34,767 nt of DNA, taken from Prevotella pectinovora. Its GTDB lineage: Bacteria > Bacteroidota > Bacteroidia > Bacteroidales > Bacteroidaceae. Position 1 is the stretch's first letter. Each line of letters opens with the position of its first letter. Where the stretch lies: positions 1 to 34,767 of the forward strand of contig NZ_JXQI01000024.1 in the NCBI RefSeq assembly GCF_000834015.1, given 5' to 3'. Below, piece by piece: positions 23,719-32,948 of the stretch. The notes beneath the pieces are model-generated. The model did not search any database. It was not told where the DNA came from and saw only the letters and a program-made list of their open reading frames with translations. The position numbers were made by a program, and so were the translations under genes.

Positions 23719-24279
23719 ATGATTGACGTAAAACAGACGCTGCAGGACAGCGAAGAGAAAATGGAGATGGCAGCCCTCTATCTGGAGGAAGAGTTGAACC
23801 GCATCCGTGCCGGACGTGCCAACGTTGCCATTCTCGACTGCGTGAGAGTGGAGTCATACGGCTCAAAAGTGCCTCTTAACCAGGTGGCAAGCGTTTCTGT
23901 GCCAGACGCAAGAACGATAGCCATCAAACCTTGGGACAAGAAACAGATCAGAGACATCGAGAAGGCAATCATGGATTCAGAGGTGGGCATCACGCCAGAG
24001 AACAACGGTGAAATTATCCGCCTTGCCATTCCACAGCCTACAGAAGAGCGCCGCAAGGAACTTGCCAAACAGTGTAACAAGATCGGTGAGAAAGTGAAGG
24101 TACAGGTGCGCAATGTTCGCAGTGACATCAAGGACAAACTGAAGAAAGCCATAAAGGACGGACTTTCTGAGGACAATGAGAAGGACGCTGAGGCTGAATT
24201 GCAGAAAATCCACGACAAGTATATCAAGAAGGTGGATGACCTGCTTGCTGCCAAGAACAAGGAGATCATGACCGTATAA
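23719..24279 (+). CDS. frr: Ribosome recycling factor
   Basis: RRF works with EF-G to split post-termination ribosomes. The 186-residue length is exactly that of the family, and the ATG at 23719 is chosen because the protein then begins MIDVKQTLQDSEEKMEMAA like other RRFs; the open frame to 23569 crosses the promoter. Family signatures include the RIRAGRANVAILD segment, VESYGSKVPLNQVASV, the IKPWDK loop, and the C-terminal three-helix region with TEERRKELAKQCNKIGE and NVRSDIKDKLKK. It is not next to pyrH or tsf as in many bacteria. The rsgA gene starts 15 bases later, so the two ribosome-maturation/recycling genes form an operon. Confidence 0.97.
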   Translation: MIDVKQTLQDSEEKMEMAALYLEEELNRIRAGRANVAILDCVRVESYGSKVPLNQVASVSVPDARTIAIKPWDKKQIRDIEKAIMDSEVGITPENNGEIIRLAIPQPTEERRKELAKQCNKIGEKVKVQVRNVRSDIKDKLKKAIKDGLSEDNEKDAEAELQKIHDKYIKKVDDLLAAKNKEIMTV

Positions 24280-24294
24280 CGAAACAGAGTATAG

Positions 24295-25236
24295 ATGAGC
24301 GACACCGAAGGATTGGTTATCAAGAACACTGGCAGTTGGTACACTGTATTGACTGACGGCGGAAATACCATTGACTGCAAGATAAAGGGCAATTTCAGGC
24401 TGAAAGGCATCAGGAGTACCAATCCTGTTGCCGTTGGCGACCGTGTGGAGATCGTGCGCAACCATGAAGGCACAGCCTTCATAACAAACATCTGCGACAG
24501 ACGCAACTATATCATCCGCAAATCGTCGAATCTCTCTAAACAGAGCCATATCATAGCAGCCAACGTGGATCAGGCTTTCCTCATCGTGACGGTGAAATAT
24601 CCTGAGACTTCAACCACCTTCATCGACCGTTTCCTTGCCTCTGCCGAGGCTTATTCCGTGCCGGTGACACTTGTGTTCAACAAGGTGGACCTGTTGCAAG
24701 ACGACGAGCGCCGCTATCTCGACATGATGGTTACGCTGTATGAAACGGTGGGTTATGACTGTTTGAAAGTGTCGGCAGAAACGAAAGAGGGCATGGACCG
24801 CCTGTTGCCGCTGCTGAAAGACAAGATAACGCTCTTCAGCGGTAACAGTGGAGTGGGGAAGAGCACCATGCTCAACTTCATTGTGCCTGGTGCGGAACTG
24901 AGGACGGCGGAGATTTCCGACGCCCACAACACGGGAATGCACACTACTACGTTCAGCGAGATGCTTCCGCTGACGGATGGCGGCTGGGTGATTGACACAC
25001 CGGGCATCAAGGGATTTGGCACTTTCAATATGGAGCCTGAGGAGATTTGTGGATATTTCAAGGAGATATTCAAGTTTTCAAAGGGCTGCCGCTTCAACAA
25101 CTGCACTCATACCCACGAGCCGGGCTGTGCAGTTCGCAAGGCTGTAGAAGAGCATTATATCGCCGAGAGCCGCTATGTTTCTTATCTAAGTATGCTTGAA
25201 GACAAGGAGGAGGGAAAATACCGTGCAGCATACTGA
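24295..25236 (+). CDS. rsgA: Ribosome small-subunit-dependent GTPase A
   Basis: RsgA binds the 30S subunit late in assembly and hydrolyses GTP to release maturation factors. The 313-residue protein shows the circularly permuted GTPase order: an N-terminal OB domain (~5-75), then G4 NKVDL (129-133), then G1 GNSGVGKST (183-191), then G3 DTPG (234-237). The C-terminal zinc site is built from C265, C270, H272 and C278 in [14 protein letters not shown]. Length and motif order are normal. It is the second gene of the frr operon, which ends at the hairpin at 25295. Confidence 0.97.
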   Translation: MSDTEGLVIKNTGSWYTVLTDGGNTIDCKIKGNFRLKGIRSTNPVAVGDRVEIVRNHEGTAFITNICDRRNYIIRKSSNLSKQSHIIAANVDQAFLIVTVKYPETSTTFIDRFLASAEAYSVPVTLVFNKVDLLQDDERRYLDMMVTLYETVGYDCLKVSAETKEGMDRLLPLLKDKITLFSGNSGVGKSTMLNFIVPGAELRTAEISDAHNTGMHTTTFSEMLPLTDGGWVIDTPGIKGFGTFNMEPEEICGYFKEIFKFSKGCRFNNCTHTHEPGCAVRKAVEEHYIAESRYVSYLSMLEDKEEGKYRAAY

Positions 25237-25294
25237 TGTGTTAGCAGTCTTGATGGGCATAGAATAATTTCGGAATGTCGTTTTCTGAAATCCG

Positions 25295-25343
25295 AACAGA
25301 GTGTGTCAGATGGGAAGGGAAGTTCCTCTTGACACACTCTGTT
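25295..25343. terminator. 14-base perfect hairpin between rsgA and xylB (bidirectional terminator)
   Basis: AACAGAGTGTGTCA (25295-25308) pairs perfectly with TGACACACTCTGTT (25330-25343). It lies between convergent genes, 58 bases after rsgA and 31 bases after xylB, with T-rich sequence on the plus-strand side and A/T-rich sequence on the other, so it can stop both. Confidence 0.88.
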
Positions 25344-25374
25344 TGTATATTAAACTCGTTGGTTTGTCTGCTAG

Positions 25375-26868
25375 TTAAAGCATCTTTTCCAATTTCTCTT
25401 TCCATTCAGCATAGGCTTCGAGATATTCCGAGCGGTGGTTTTCGTCGGGATTTATCACAGCAAGTTTTTCCAGCGAAGTAAAAGCCTCATTGTTGTCCTT
25501 ATAGTATCCGCAACCCATACCTGCGCCCTTTGCTGCTCCCACGCTGCCGTCGGTCTCGTATAGCTCTATCTGTGCTCCGCTCACTCCGGCCAGCGTATTG
25601 CGAAAGACGTGGCTGAGGAACATGTTTGCCCTGCCGGCATGAATTTTCCTGATGTCCATGCCCATCTTTTCCATTATTTCCATTCCATAGCAGAAACTGA
25701 AAACTATGCCCTCCTGTGCCGCTCGGATGATGTGGGCTTTGGTGTGCTTGTTGAAGTTCAGACCATTGACGGAACATCCTGTCTCTCTGTTTTCGAGCAC
25801 TCTTTCCGCTCCGTTGCCAAAGGGGATTACCGATACGCCTTCAGACCCTATTGCTACGTTGGCAGCCATATCGTTCATCTCAGTGTATGAAATTCCTTCC
25901 GGTGCGATGTTGCGCCTTATCCAAGCGTTGAGAATTCCAGTTCCGTTGATACAGAGCAACACGCCGAGACGGTCCGTCTCTGCTGTGTAGTTCACGTGTG
26001 CGAAGGTGTTTACCCGGCTTTTCTTGTCGTATGCCACTTTTCCCAACACGCCATATACCACTCCTGATGTGCCTGCCGTTGAGGCTATTTCTCCAGGATT
26101 GAACACGTTGAGGCTCAGTGCGTTGTTTGGCTGGTCACCAGCTCTGTAGCTTATTGGCGTGCCTTCTTGCAGTCCTGTTTCGGCTGCTGCTTCTGCCGAC
26201 ACTTCGCATTGTACGCTGAATGTAGGCACTATGTCAGCCACCAGTTTGCGGTCTATTCCGTAGTAGTCGAGCACGAAGTCTGCGGTCTTCCTTTCTTTGA
26301 AGTCCCATAGTATTCCTTCGCTCAGTCCGCTTGTCGTGGTGTTTATCGTTCCGCTCAGTTTCATGGCTATGAAGTCGCCAGGCAGCATGAATTTGTATAT
26401 TTTGGAGAATAGTTCCGGTTCGTTCTCCTTCACCCATGCCAGTTTTGCTGCGGTGAAATTGCCTGGAGAGTTGAGCAGATGCCCCAGACATCTGTCGGCT
26501 CCGAGGTCGTTGAAAGCCCTCTCGCCGTATGGCACAGCCCTTGAGTCACACCATATTATGGCCGGTCGAAGCGCCTTCATGTCTTTGTCTACACACACCA
26601 GTCCGTGCATCTGATACGAGATGCCGATAGCCTTTATGTCTTCGGCGCTGGCATTTGCCATCTCCTTTACTTTCTTGATGCATAGTTTGCAGTTTTCCCA
26701 CCACATGTCGGTGTCTTGTTCTGCCCATCCGCTCTTCACTGCGATGATTGGTGCTTCATGTTCCGGATAAAAAGTCGTGGCGGCGCATTTTCCTGTTTCA
26801 GCGTCTACTAGCGATGCTTTTACTGATGAGCTGCCAAGATCTATGCCTAGGAAATATTGTCTTCTCAT
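25375..26868 (-). CDS. xylB: Xylulokinase (FGGY carbohydrate kinase)
   Basis: Xylulokinase phosphorylates D-xylulose to xylulose 5-phosphate for the pentose phosphate pathway. The 497-residue protein has the two actin-like domains of FGGY kinases: the N-terminal phosphate-1 loop FLGIDLGSSSVKASLVD, the substrate-site YQMHGLV and IIWCDSRA, the adenosine-site STAGTSGVVYG, and the C-terminal GGxxAN-like GRANMFLSH region. Substrate assignment to xylulose rests on overall similarity (SGWAEQDTDMWW, SYQMHG), so another ketose is not excluded. No xylose isomerase or transporter lies in the window; the upstream neighbour on this strand is a HARE-type protein 54 bases away, with no promoter between, so they may be co-transcribed. 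Confidence 0.9.
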   Translation of the reverse strand: MRRQYFLGIDLGSSSVKASLVDAETGKCAATTFYPEHEAPIIAVKSGWAEQDTDMWWENCKLCIKKVKEMANASAEDIKAIGISYQMHGLVCVDKDMKALRPAIIWCDSRAVPYGERAFNDLGADRCLGHLLNSPGNFTAAKLAWVKENEPELFSKIYKFMLPGDFIAMKLSGTINTTTSGLSEGILWDFKERKTADFVLDYYGIDRKLVADIVPTFSVQCEVSAEAAAETGLQEGTPISYRAGDQPNNALSLNVFNPGEIASTAGTSGVVYGVLGKVAYDKKSRVNTFAHVNYTAETDRLGVLLCINGTGILNAWIRRNIAPEGISYTEMNDMAANVAIGSEGVSVIPFGNGAERVLENRETGCSVNGLNFNKHTKAHIIRAAQEGIVFSFCYGMEIMEKMGMDIRKIHAGRANMFLSHVFRNTLAGVSGAQIELYETDGSVGAAKGAGMGCGYYKDNNEAFTSLEKLAVINPDENHRSEYLEAYAEWKEKLEKML

Positions 26869-26922
26869 AGTTGTATTATAGTTTTTTTATAGTTTGATTT
26901 GTTTGAAATTTAGGTTTCTGAC

Positions 26923-27270
26923 TCAAAATAGTGATAGTGAGAGGTCTTCGCATACATGGTCGTCTTTCCCGTTCTCTGCCTCTTGTTCTTCGTTGTATCC
27001 TTCTTTGAATTGCAGCAGCAGCTGGGTGTCGTGGCTTGATTTTTCGGTGAGTTTGTAGTAGCCCCATCGTTCAGCCTTTTCTATGAACGGTTTTGCGGAT
27101 TTGTTGTTTTTGGCTATGCAGTATTGCACAGCCTTATAAACCTCGTCGTATGGAGTAGTTTCAAATAGTCCGTTGTGTTTGTTGAAGATATGGCGTGCGA
27201 TTTTCTTTGCAGACAATCCTTCTTTGCCTGCTTCGAATAGAAGTTCTTTTATTTCCTGTTCGTAGCTCAT
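26923..27270 (-). CDS. HARE-type winged-helix protein, 115 residues
   Basis: From the ATG at 27270 the protein begins MSYEQEIKELLFEAGKEGLS and continues AKKIARHIFNKHNGLF, TPYDEVYKAVQYCIAKN and KAERWGYYKLTEK. This order (a helix ending in a short loop with L-S/T-A-K-E/K-I, then T-P...V..A, then a final aromatic strand) matches the HARE-HTH domain of bacterial RNA polymerase delta-type proteins, restriction enzymes and eukaryotic ASXL. The start further upstream is rejected because it adds a long basic stretch overlapping the neighbouring gene. The last ~25 residues are acidic (NEEQEAENGKDD). A role in DNA or chromatin binding, or in modulation of RNA polymerase, is inference. It lies 100 bases downstream of the Lys-rich winged-helix gene. 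Confidence 0.75.
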   Translation of the reverse strand: MSYEQEIKELLFEAGKEGLSAKKIARHIFNKHNGLFETTPYDEVYKAVQYCIAKNNKSAKPFIEKAERWGYYKLTEKSSHDTQLLLQFKEGYNEEQEAENGKDDHVCEDLSLSLF

Positions 27271-27370
27271 ATCATCGTAAAAAAAGGACTGGAGATATGT
27301 TACAATATCGCCAGCCCTTCTGTTCGTCTTATTTTTGCCCTTGACGGTTTTCTCCTTTCGGAGCAGTTTC

Positions 27371-27664
27371 TTATGCCAAGAGAAATTTGTTGTCCTCTCC
27401 TTTGATCTTGCCTTCTTTGAGCAGCCATCCCATTCCGAGCAGAGTTTCTTCTGTCGTGATATTTGCTGCCTTTGCGATTTCTTCCACACTCAGTGCGTTC
27501 TCAGCGTCTTTCAGCGTCTGATAAACGTCACCAGCCTTGAAACCTACGCTCATTGCATCGATCATGAATGTTGAAGCAACCTTCTTGGTGGCTGTTCTTC
27601 TTGTTGTTTTCTTAGCTGTTGGCTTTGCAGCAACCTTCTTCTCTGTAACTTTTCTTTCTGTCAT
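27371..27664 (-). CDS. Winged-helix (DUF2582-type) protein with lysine-rich tail
   Basis: The 97-residue protein has two parts. Residues 1-30 are an H1-like basic tail rich in K, T, R and A (KVAAKPTAKKTTRRTATKK). Residues ~36-97 form a winged helix (KAGDVYQTLKDAENALSVEE, IAKAANITTEE, LLGMGWLLKEGKIK) of the DUF2582 type common in Bacteroidetes and Archaea. The combination suggests a small nucleoid-associated or regulatory DNA-binding protein. The ATG at 27664 lies about 55 bases downstream of a TATATTTG element. It leads a probable unit with the HARE protein and xylB. Confidence 0.85.
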   Translation of the reverse strand: MTERKVTEKKVAAKPTAKKTTRRTATKKVASTFMIDAMSVGFKAGDVYQTLKDAENALSVEEIAKAANITTEETLLGMGWLLKEGKIKGEDNKFLLA

Positions 27665-27725
27665 AATGATAAAATTTAAATCCGTGACAAGTCTTTGTGA
27701 CTCATTACTTTATAAATAGCTGATG

Positions 27726-27733
27726 CAAATATA
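27726..27733 (-). promoter_or_regulatory. -7 promoter element for the winged-helix gene
   Basis: The minus strand reads TATATTTG, an exact TAnnTTTG match, 61 bases before the ATG at 27664. No good -33 TTG is visible. Confidence 0.5.
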
Positions 27734-27800
27734 ATGTTTTTTTATTACATTATTTTGCTTTTGTTTCATTATTTGGTGATAAAGTTACATTATGTAGGCT

Positions 27801-29573
27801 CTATTCGGCGTTTTCTTGATTTACATCAACAGAAATCTGCAATTCCTTCAACTGTTTGTCATCCAGCTCCGACGGTGCTTCGAGCATTACGTCTCGTCCG
27901 CTGTTGTTCTTCGGGAATGCTATGCAGTCGCGTATAGAGTCGAGTCCAGCCATGATTGACACGAATCGGTCGAGTCCGAAAGCGAGTCCTGCGTGAGGTG
28001 GTGCTCCGTATTTGAATGCGTTGATGAGGAATCCGAACTGTGCCATTGCCCTTTCGGGTGTGAAGCCCAAGATTTTGAACATTTTCTCCTGTAGCTGTCC
28101 GTCGTGGATACGGAGGCTTCCTCCTCCCACTTCGATTCCGTTGCACACGAAGTCGTATGCTTTTGCCCTCACTCTCTCCGGATGCTCGTCGAGCAGTGGT
28201 ATGTCGTCAGGGTTTGGCATTGTGAACGGATGGTGCGTAGCCATGAGTCTCTGCTCCTCGTCGCTCCATTCGAAGAGTGGGAAGTCGACAATCCAGAGGC
28301 ATTCGAACTTGTTTTTGTCTTTCAGTCCGAGTCTGTCTGCCATTTCGAGTCGTAGGCTGCACAGCTGTGTTCTCGTCTTGTTTGCCTTGTCACCGCTGAG
28401 GATGAGTATGAGGTCGCCTGGCTTTGCTTCTGCTTTCTCCACCACTTTGGCGAACACTTCTGGTGTATAGAACTTGTCGATGCTGCTCTTTGTCGTTCCG
28501 TCTTCGTTCACCTTTATCCATACCAGTCCCTTTGCTCCCACTTGTGGTTTCTTCACGAAGTCGGCGAGCTGGTCGAGCTGTTTGCGTGTGTAGCTTGCAC
28601 ATCCTGGCGCGCATATTCCTCCGATGTATTCAGCGTCGTTGAACACGGCGAACTCTCCTGTGCCTTTCAGCTCGTCCATCAGTTCCACGAATTCCATTCC
28701 GAATCTGAGGTCAGGCTTGTCGCTTCCGAAGCGTCTCATTGCTTCGTGCCATGTCATCTGCTGCAGCTTTGCCGGCAGTTCCACTCCGCGCACTTCTTTA
28801 AAGATGTGGCGTGCCATATCCTCGAAGAGGTCGATTACATCGTCTTGGTCTACGAACGACATCTCGCAGTCTATCTGTGTGAATTCGGGCTGTCTGTCGG
28901 CTCTGAGGTCTTCGTCGCGGAAGCATTTCGCTATCTGGAAGTATCTGTCGAATCCGCTCACCATGAGCAGCTGCTTCAGTGTCTGCGGGCTCTGTGGCAG
29001 GGCGTAGAACTGTCCTGGGTTCATTCTCGAGGGCACGACGAAGTCGCGTGCTCCCTCAGGTGTGCTTCCGATGAGTATAGGGGTCTCCACTTCGATGAAG
29101 TCCTTGCTGTCGAGGAAGTTTCTTATGAGTATGGTCATGCGGTGGCGCAGTTCGAGGTTGTGGCGCACGCATGGTCTTCTGAGGTCGAGATAGCGGTATT
29201 TCATTCTGATGTCGTCTCCACCGTCGGTATTGTCCTCGATTGTGAACGGCGGTGTTGCGCTCTGGCTTAGGATGTTGAGCTTGTCGGCTATGATTTCGAT
29301 GTCGCCTGTAGGTATCTTGTTGTTTTTGCTCTGTCTCTCGTTCACTGTTCCTTCCACCTGGATGCAGTACTCGCGTCCGAGTTTGTTGGCGAGGGCGCAA
29401 AGCTCGGCGTCAGCTTCTTCGTTGAAGACCAGCTGTGTGATGCCGTATCTGTCGCGCAGGTCTACGAATGTCATTCCTCCCATCTTGCGGCTTCGCTGCA
29501 CCCATCCGGCGAGCGTCACCTTTTTTCCTGCATCGGAGAGTCTCAGCTCTCCGCACGTGTTTGTTCTGTACAT
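27801..29573 (-). CDS. aspS: Aspartate--tRNA ligase
   Basis: This class II synthetase charges tRNA-Asp. The 590-residue bacterial-type enzyme has an N-terminal anticodon-binding OB fold (~1-110, with [19 protein letters not shown]), the catalytic core beginning at about 130 (RYLDLRRP), motif 2 [16 protein letters not shown], a bacterial-specific GAD insertion in the middle (~280-420), and motif 3 [10 protein letters not shown] near the C-terminus. Start and end are normal for the family. It sits just downstream of clpC on the same strand, with a TATCTTTG element at 29624-29631 that could give it its own transcript. The C-terminal 25 residues after the core are less conserved. Whether the enzyme is discriminating or also charges tRNA-Asn is not visible. 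Confidence 0.97.
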   Translation of the reverse strand: MYRTNTCGELRLSDAGKKVTLAGWVQRSRKMGGMTFVDLRDRYGITQLVFNEEADAELCALANKLGREYCIQVEGTVNERQSKNNKIPTGDIEIIADKLNILSQSATPPFTIEDNTDGGDDIRMKYRYLDLRRPCVRHNLELRHRMTILIRNFLDSKDFIEVETPILIGSTPEGARDFVVPSRMNPGQFYALPQSPQTLKQLLMVSGFDRYFQIAKCFRDEDLRADRQPEFTQIDCEMSFVDQDDVIDLFEDMARHIFKEVRGVELPAKLQQMTWHEAMRRFGSDKPDLRFGMEFVELMDELKGTGEFAVFNDAEYIGGICAPGCASYTRKQLDQLADFVKKPQVGAKGLVWIKVNEDGTTKSSIDKFYTPEVFAKVVEKAEAKPGDLILILSGDKANKTRTQLCSLRLEMADRLGLKDKNKFECLWIVDFPLFEWSDEEQRLMATHHPFTMPNPDDIPLLDEHPERVRAKAYDFVCNGIEVGGGSLRIHDGQLQEKMFKILGFTPERAMAQFGFLINAFKYGAPPHAGLAFGLDRFVSIMAGLDSIRDCIAFPKNNSGRDVMLEAPSELDDKQLKELQISVDVNQENAE

Positions 29574-29623
29574 AAGAATGTGTGTGATATAAAGTATGTT
29601 TTGTTTTCTTTTCTTGCGTTTTG

Positions 29624-29631
29624 CAAAGATA
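29624..29631 (-). promoter_or_regulatory. -7 promoter element for aspS
   Basis: The minus strand reads TATCTTTG, an exact TAnnTTTG match, 50 bases before the aspS ATG and 20 bases past the clpC stop. No clear -33 TTG is visible. Confidence 0.5.
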
Positions 29632-29651
29632 GCAATCTTTTTTGGAATCTC

Positions 29652-32195
29652 CTAATTCTTTTCGGAATTTATCTGGAACGTGAGTTCTTCTTTGTCAGGG
29701 TCCTTTCCGATGTCGATTGTTGTGCCTGGTTTCAGCTCGTCGTTGAGTATCATCTGGCATATCCCGTCTTCGATGTATGTCTGTATTGCTCTCTTGAGCG
29801 GTCTTGCTCCGAACTGCACGTCGTAGCCTTTTTCTGCCACGAGTTCTTTCGCCTTGTCGGTGATGGATATTTCGTAGCCCATAGCTGTGAGTCTACGGGT
29901 GAGCGACCTGAGCTCTATGTCGATGATTTTCTTTATCGCTTCCAGATCGAGCTGGTCGAAGGTTATTATCTCGTCGAGCCTGTTGAGGAATTCGGGACTG
30001 AACTGCTTGCTGAGGCTCTTCTGTATGATGCTGCGTGCGTATTCTTTGTCTTTCTCCTGCATGTCGGCAGATAGTCGTCCTGCATTGAATCCCACTCCGT
30101 GTCCGAACTCTTTGAGCTGTCGTGTTCCGGCATTGCTGGTCATTATTATAATGGTGTTTCTGAAGTCAACGAGCCTTCCGTTGCCGTCGGTAAGCCTTCC
30201 TTCATCCAGCACCTGCAGCAGCATGTTGAACACGTTGCCGTGTGCTTTCTCGATTTCGTCGAGCAGCACGATGGAGTAGGGGCGTCGGCGCACTCTCTCC
30301 GTGAGTTGTCCTCCTTCGTCGTAGCCCACGTATCCTGGAGGTGCTCCCACGAGGCGTGATGTGTTGAAGCTCTCGCTGTATTCGCTCATGTCGATGCGTA
30401 TCAGCGCGTCGGCAGAGCCGAAGATGTTTTCTGCAAGTTTCTTTGCCAGATATGTCTTTCCCACTCCGGTTGGTCCGAGGAACATGAAAGCTCCGATGGG
30501 GTGGTTGGGGTCTCTCAGTCCAATCCTGTTGCGCTGGATGGCTTTCACCACCTTTTCTATCGCCCTGTCTTGTGCCACCACGTCGCCTTTGAGCGTTTCG
30601 CCCATATTGCGCAGGCGTGCGCTCTCAGTCTCGGTGATTCTCTCGGCTGGTATTCCTGCCATCACCGACACCACTCTCGCCACGTCGTCTTCTGTCACGT
30701 CGACTACGTTGTTGAAGTTTCCTTCTTTGTATTTCTGTTCCAGTTCCTTCATTTTCTGCTGCAGCTCCGTCTGCTTGTCGCGGAAGCTTGCCGCCAGTTC
30801 GAAGTTCTGGTTTCTCACTGCGTTTTGTTTCTTTCTCGCCACCTCGGCTATTTCCTTTTCCGTTTCTGTGATTTCCGGCGGCACTTGTGCGTTCTGCAGG
30901 TGTGCCTTGGCTCCTGCCTCGTCGAGAGCGTCGATTGCCTTGTCGGGGAACTGTCTTTCGGTGACGTATCTGTCAGTGTATGCCACGCATGCCTTTATTG
31001 CCTCGTCGGAGTATCTCACGGCGTGGTAGTGTTCGTATCTTTCCTTTATGTTTGTGAGGATGTCGATGGTTTCCTCAGGTGTGGTCTGTTCCACTATCAC
31101 CTTCTGGAATCTCCTCTCCAGTGCACCGTCTTTTTCTATCGACTTGCGGTATTCGTCGAGTGTGGTAGCTCCGATGCACTGTATGGTGCCTCTTGCCAAT
31201 GCCGGTTTGAGCATGTTTGCTGCGTCCATGGTGCCTGGTGCCGATCCTGCCCCCACGAGTGTGTGGATTTCGTCGATGAACACAATTATGTTGGGGTGGT
31301 TTTCTATTTCCTTTACCAGTGCCTTCACTCTTTCTTCAAACTGTCCGCGGTATTTTGTTCCTGCCACGAGTGCTCCCAGGTCGAGTGTCATTACTCTTTT
31401 GTTGAACAGCACCGGCGAAGTGTGTTTCTTGGCGATGAGCGTGGCGAGTCCTTCCACTATGGCGCTTTTTCCCACTCCTGGTTCGCCGATGAGTATCGGG
31501 TTGTTTTTCTTTCTGCGGCAAAGTATTTCGCACACTCTGTTTATCTCGTTCTCTCTGCCCACAATGGGGTCGAGTTTTCCTTCTTCGGCAGCCAGTGTGA
31601 GGTCGGTGCCGAAGTTGTCGAGTATTGGCGTGTCACCGCCGGTCTTGGTGTCGGTGGCTGTTGAGCCTCCGCCCTGTTTCCGGTTCTGGCTTCCGGTTCT
31701 GCCGATGAAGTCTTCTTCTTCTTCCTCCTGCATTCCGATGCCGTTTTTCGTTATGTTGTCAGCCTGTTTCTTTGAGTATTCCATAACTTGGTCGTAGGTG
31801 ATTTTTCTTTCTTCCAGTATGTTTTTTGCCCCGTTGTTTCTGGGGTCGTGCAGTATGGCGAGCAGCAGGTGCATCTCGCTCACGGTTTCCGTTGCCATGA
31901 GTCGTGCCTGCAGTATCGCAAGCTTCAGTATGTTGCTTGCCTGCTCGCTCAGCTCTATGCTGTCGCTGGTGGAATGGTCGTTGTTTCCTGCCGCCACGTT
32001 CTGCTCCAGCTGCTGCTTCATGTCTTTCAGGTCCACGTTCATGCTTTGCATCATGCTGCATGCTGCTCCGCTTTTGTGGCGCAGTATGGCGAGCAGCAGA
32101 TGTTCGGGCATGACATTTGGACTTGCCAGCCGTGCGGCTTCTTCTTTGCTGAATGTGAGCACTTCGAGTACTTCGTCTGAAAACTTGTTTGTCAT
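29652..32195 (-). CDS. clpC: ATP-dependent Clp protease ATPase subunit ClpC
   Basis: ClpC unfolds proteins and feeds them to ClpP. The ATG at 32195 gives 847 residues starting MTNKFSDEVLEVLTFSKEEA, the usual Clp N-domain entry; the open frame extends upstream across the spacer and into queH and is rejected, although MPDRKPNEQ (start 32225) is possible. The N-domain covers ~1-150. The first AAA+ module has Walker A GEPGVGKS (near 235) and the IDEIHTLVGAG loop. A UVR-like coiled-coil (FELAASFRDKQTELQQKM) marks the ClpC middle region and separates it from ClpA. The second AAA+ module has GPTGVGKTYLAKKL near 575 and the LLDEIEKAH Walker B. The clpP partner is not in this window. The gene lies between queH and aspS in the same direction. 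Confidence 0.96.
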   Translation of the reverse strand: MTNKFSDEVLEVLTFSKEEAARLASPNVMPEHLLLAILRHKSGAACSMMQSMNVDLKDMKQQLEQNVAAGNNDHSTSDSIELSEQASNILKLAILQARLMATETVSEMHLLLAILHDPRNNGAKNILEERKITYDQVMEYSKKQADNITKNGIGMQEEEEEDFIGRTGSQNRKQGGGSTATDTKTGGDTPILDNFGTDLTLAAEEGKLDPIVGRENEINRVCEILCRRKKNNPILIGEPGVGKSAIVEGLATLIAKKHTSPVLFNKRVMTLDLGALVAGTKYRGQFEERVKALVKEIENHPNIIVFIDEIHTLVGAGSAPGTMDAANMLKPALARGTIQCIGATTLDEYRKSIEKDGALERRFQKVIVEQTTPEETIDILTNIKERYEHYHAVRYSDEAIKACVAYTDRYVTERQFPDKAIDALDEAGAKAHLQNAQVPPEITETEKEIAEVARKKQNAVRNQNFELAASFRDKQTELQQKMKELEQKYKEGNFNNVVDVTEDDVARVVSVMAGIPAERITETESARLRNMGETLKGDVVAQDRAIEKVVKAIQRNRIGLRDPNHPIGAFMFLGPTGVGKTYLAKKLAENIFGSADALIRIDMSEYSESFNTSRLVGAPPGYVGYDEGGQLTERVRRRPYSIVLLDEIEKAHGNVFNMLLQVLDEGRLTDGNGRLVDFRNTIIIMTSNAGTRQLKEFGHGVGFNAGRLSADMQEKDKEYARSIIQKSLSKQFSPEFLNRLDEIITFDQLDLEAIKKIIDIELRSLTRRLTAMGYEISITDKAKELVAEKGYDVQFGARPLKRAIQTYIEDGICQMILNDELKPGTTIDIGKDPDKEELTFQINSEKN

Positions 32196-32290
32196 GTTTT
32201 GTTCATTTGGTTTGCGGTCAGGCATGGATATTCCTTTGTCTGTCCGTTTACTGTTTGGTAGGTACAAAAAATATGCCAATATGGTGTGTG

Positions 32291-32908
32291 TCAGTTTCCC
32301 GATGGCTGTTGTGTGGCTTGTTCTTTGTCCTTGTCGTGTGTCATGCTGAATTCGCATCCGCAGTATTGCTGGTTGTAGAAGCCATACTGTTTTATTATCT
32401 CCAGCCTCCTTTCGCTCAGTCCTCCTTTGCGCCAGTTCTGTTCCCACCATGCCACGTCGTCGTATGGTTCCACAGCCCATTGTCCGGCGGCGTTTATCTG
32501 TTCCAGGCTTTTCCATCTCGACGAGGCGAGTGTGGTGGTCACCACAGAGATGCCGTTTTCGTGGGCGTAGCGGGCGGTGCGTCTGAGTCTCATCTCGAAG
32601 CAGCGTCTGCAGCGTCTGCCTCTCTCAGGTTCGTTTTCCAGTCCTTTCACGTGTGCCAGCCATTCGTCGTGGCAGTAGTCGTCGTCGATGATTGTAAGTC
32701 CGAGCGAGTCGGCGTATCTGGTGCATTCGTTTTTTCTGATGAGATATTCTTCAAGCGGGTAGATGTTCGGGTTTGAATAGTATATCACTGGTGTAACGCC
32801 ATTCTTCATCAGACATTCTATGATGGCGCTTGAGCATGGTGCGCAGCAGGTGTGGAGCAATACTGTGGTCGCTCCTCCCGGCACGTTTATTTCGAATTTC
32901 TTTTTCAT
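32291..32908 (-). CDS. queH: Epoxyqueuosine reductase QueH (DUF208)
   Basis: QueH reduces epoxyqueuosine to queuosine in tRNA, the last step of Q biosynthesis, as a cobalamin-independent alternative to QueG. The 205-residue protein has the family cysteine pattern: C21-C22 in HTCCAPCS, C100 and C103 in RRCRRCF, and C183 and C185 in YCGCEF. These cysteines are known in the family to hold an iron-sulfur cluster and an extra metal. The YYSNPNIYP and TTTLASSRWKS segments are also typical. The C-terminal tail after YCGC is short and poorly conserved. It starts 40 bases after the cardiolipin-synthase-like gene and precedes clpC by 95 bases, probably in one transcript. Confidence 0.94.
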   Translation of the reverse strand: MKKKFEINVPGGATTVLLHTCCAPCSSAIIECLMKNGVTPVIYYSNPNIYPLEEYLIRKNECTRYADSLGLTIIDDDYCHDEWLAHVKGLENEPERGRRCRRCFEMRLRRTARYAHENGISVVTTTLASSRWKSLEQINAAGQWAVEPYDDVAWWEQNWRKGGLSERRLEIIKQYGFYNQQYCGCEFSMTHDKDKEQATQQPSGN

Positions 32909-32948
32909 TTGTGGATTTGACGGGGTATTTCCTTGATGATGGTGTTTG

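Noticed and set aside
28542..29270. 242-codon open frame opposite aspS
   Set aside because: Antisense to the synthetase core, with no domain or promoter evidence.
30501..31664. 387-codon open frame opposite clpC
   Set aside because: It lies wholly antisense to the ClpC AAA+ modules and has a Cys/Val/His/Phe-rich composition typical of shadow frames.
32196..32516. N-terminal extension of clpC to 32516
   Set aside because: The added residues are basic, unlike any Clp N-domain, and overlap queH; the ATG at 32195 gives the standard N-terminus.
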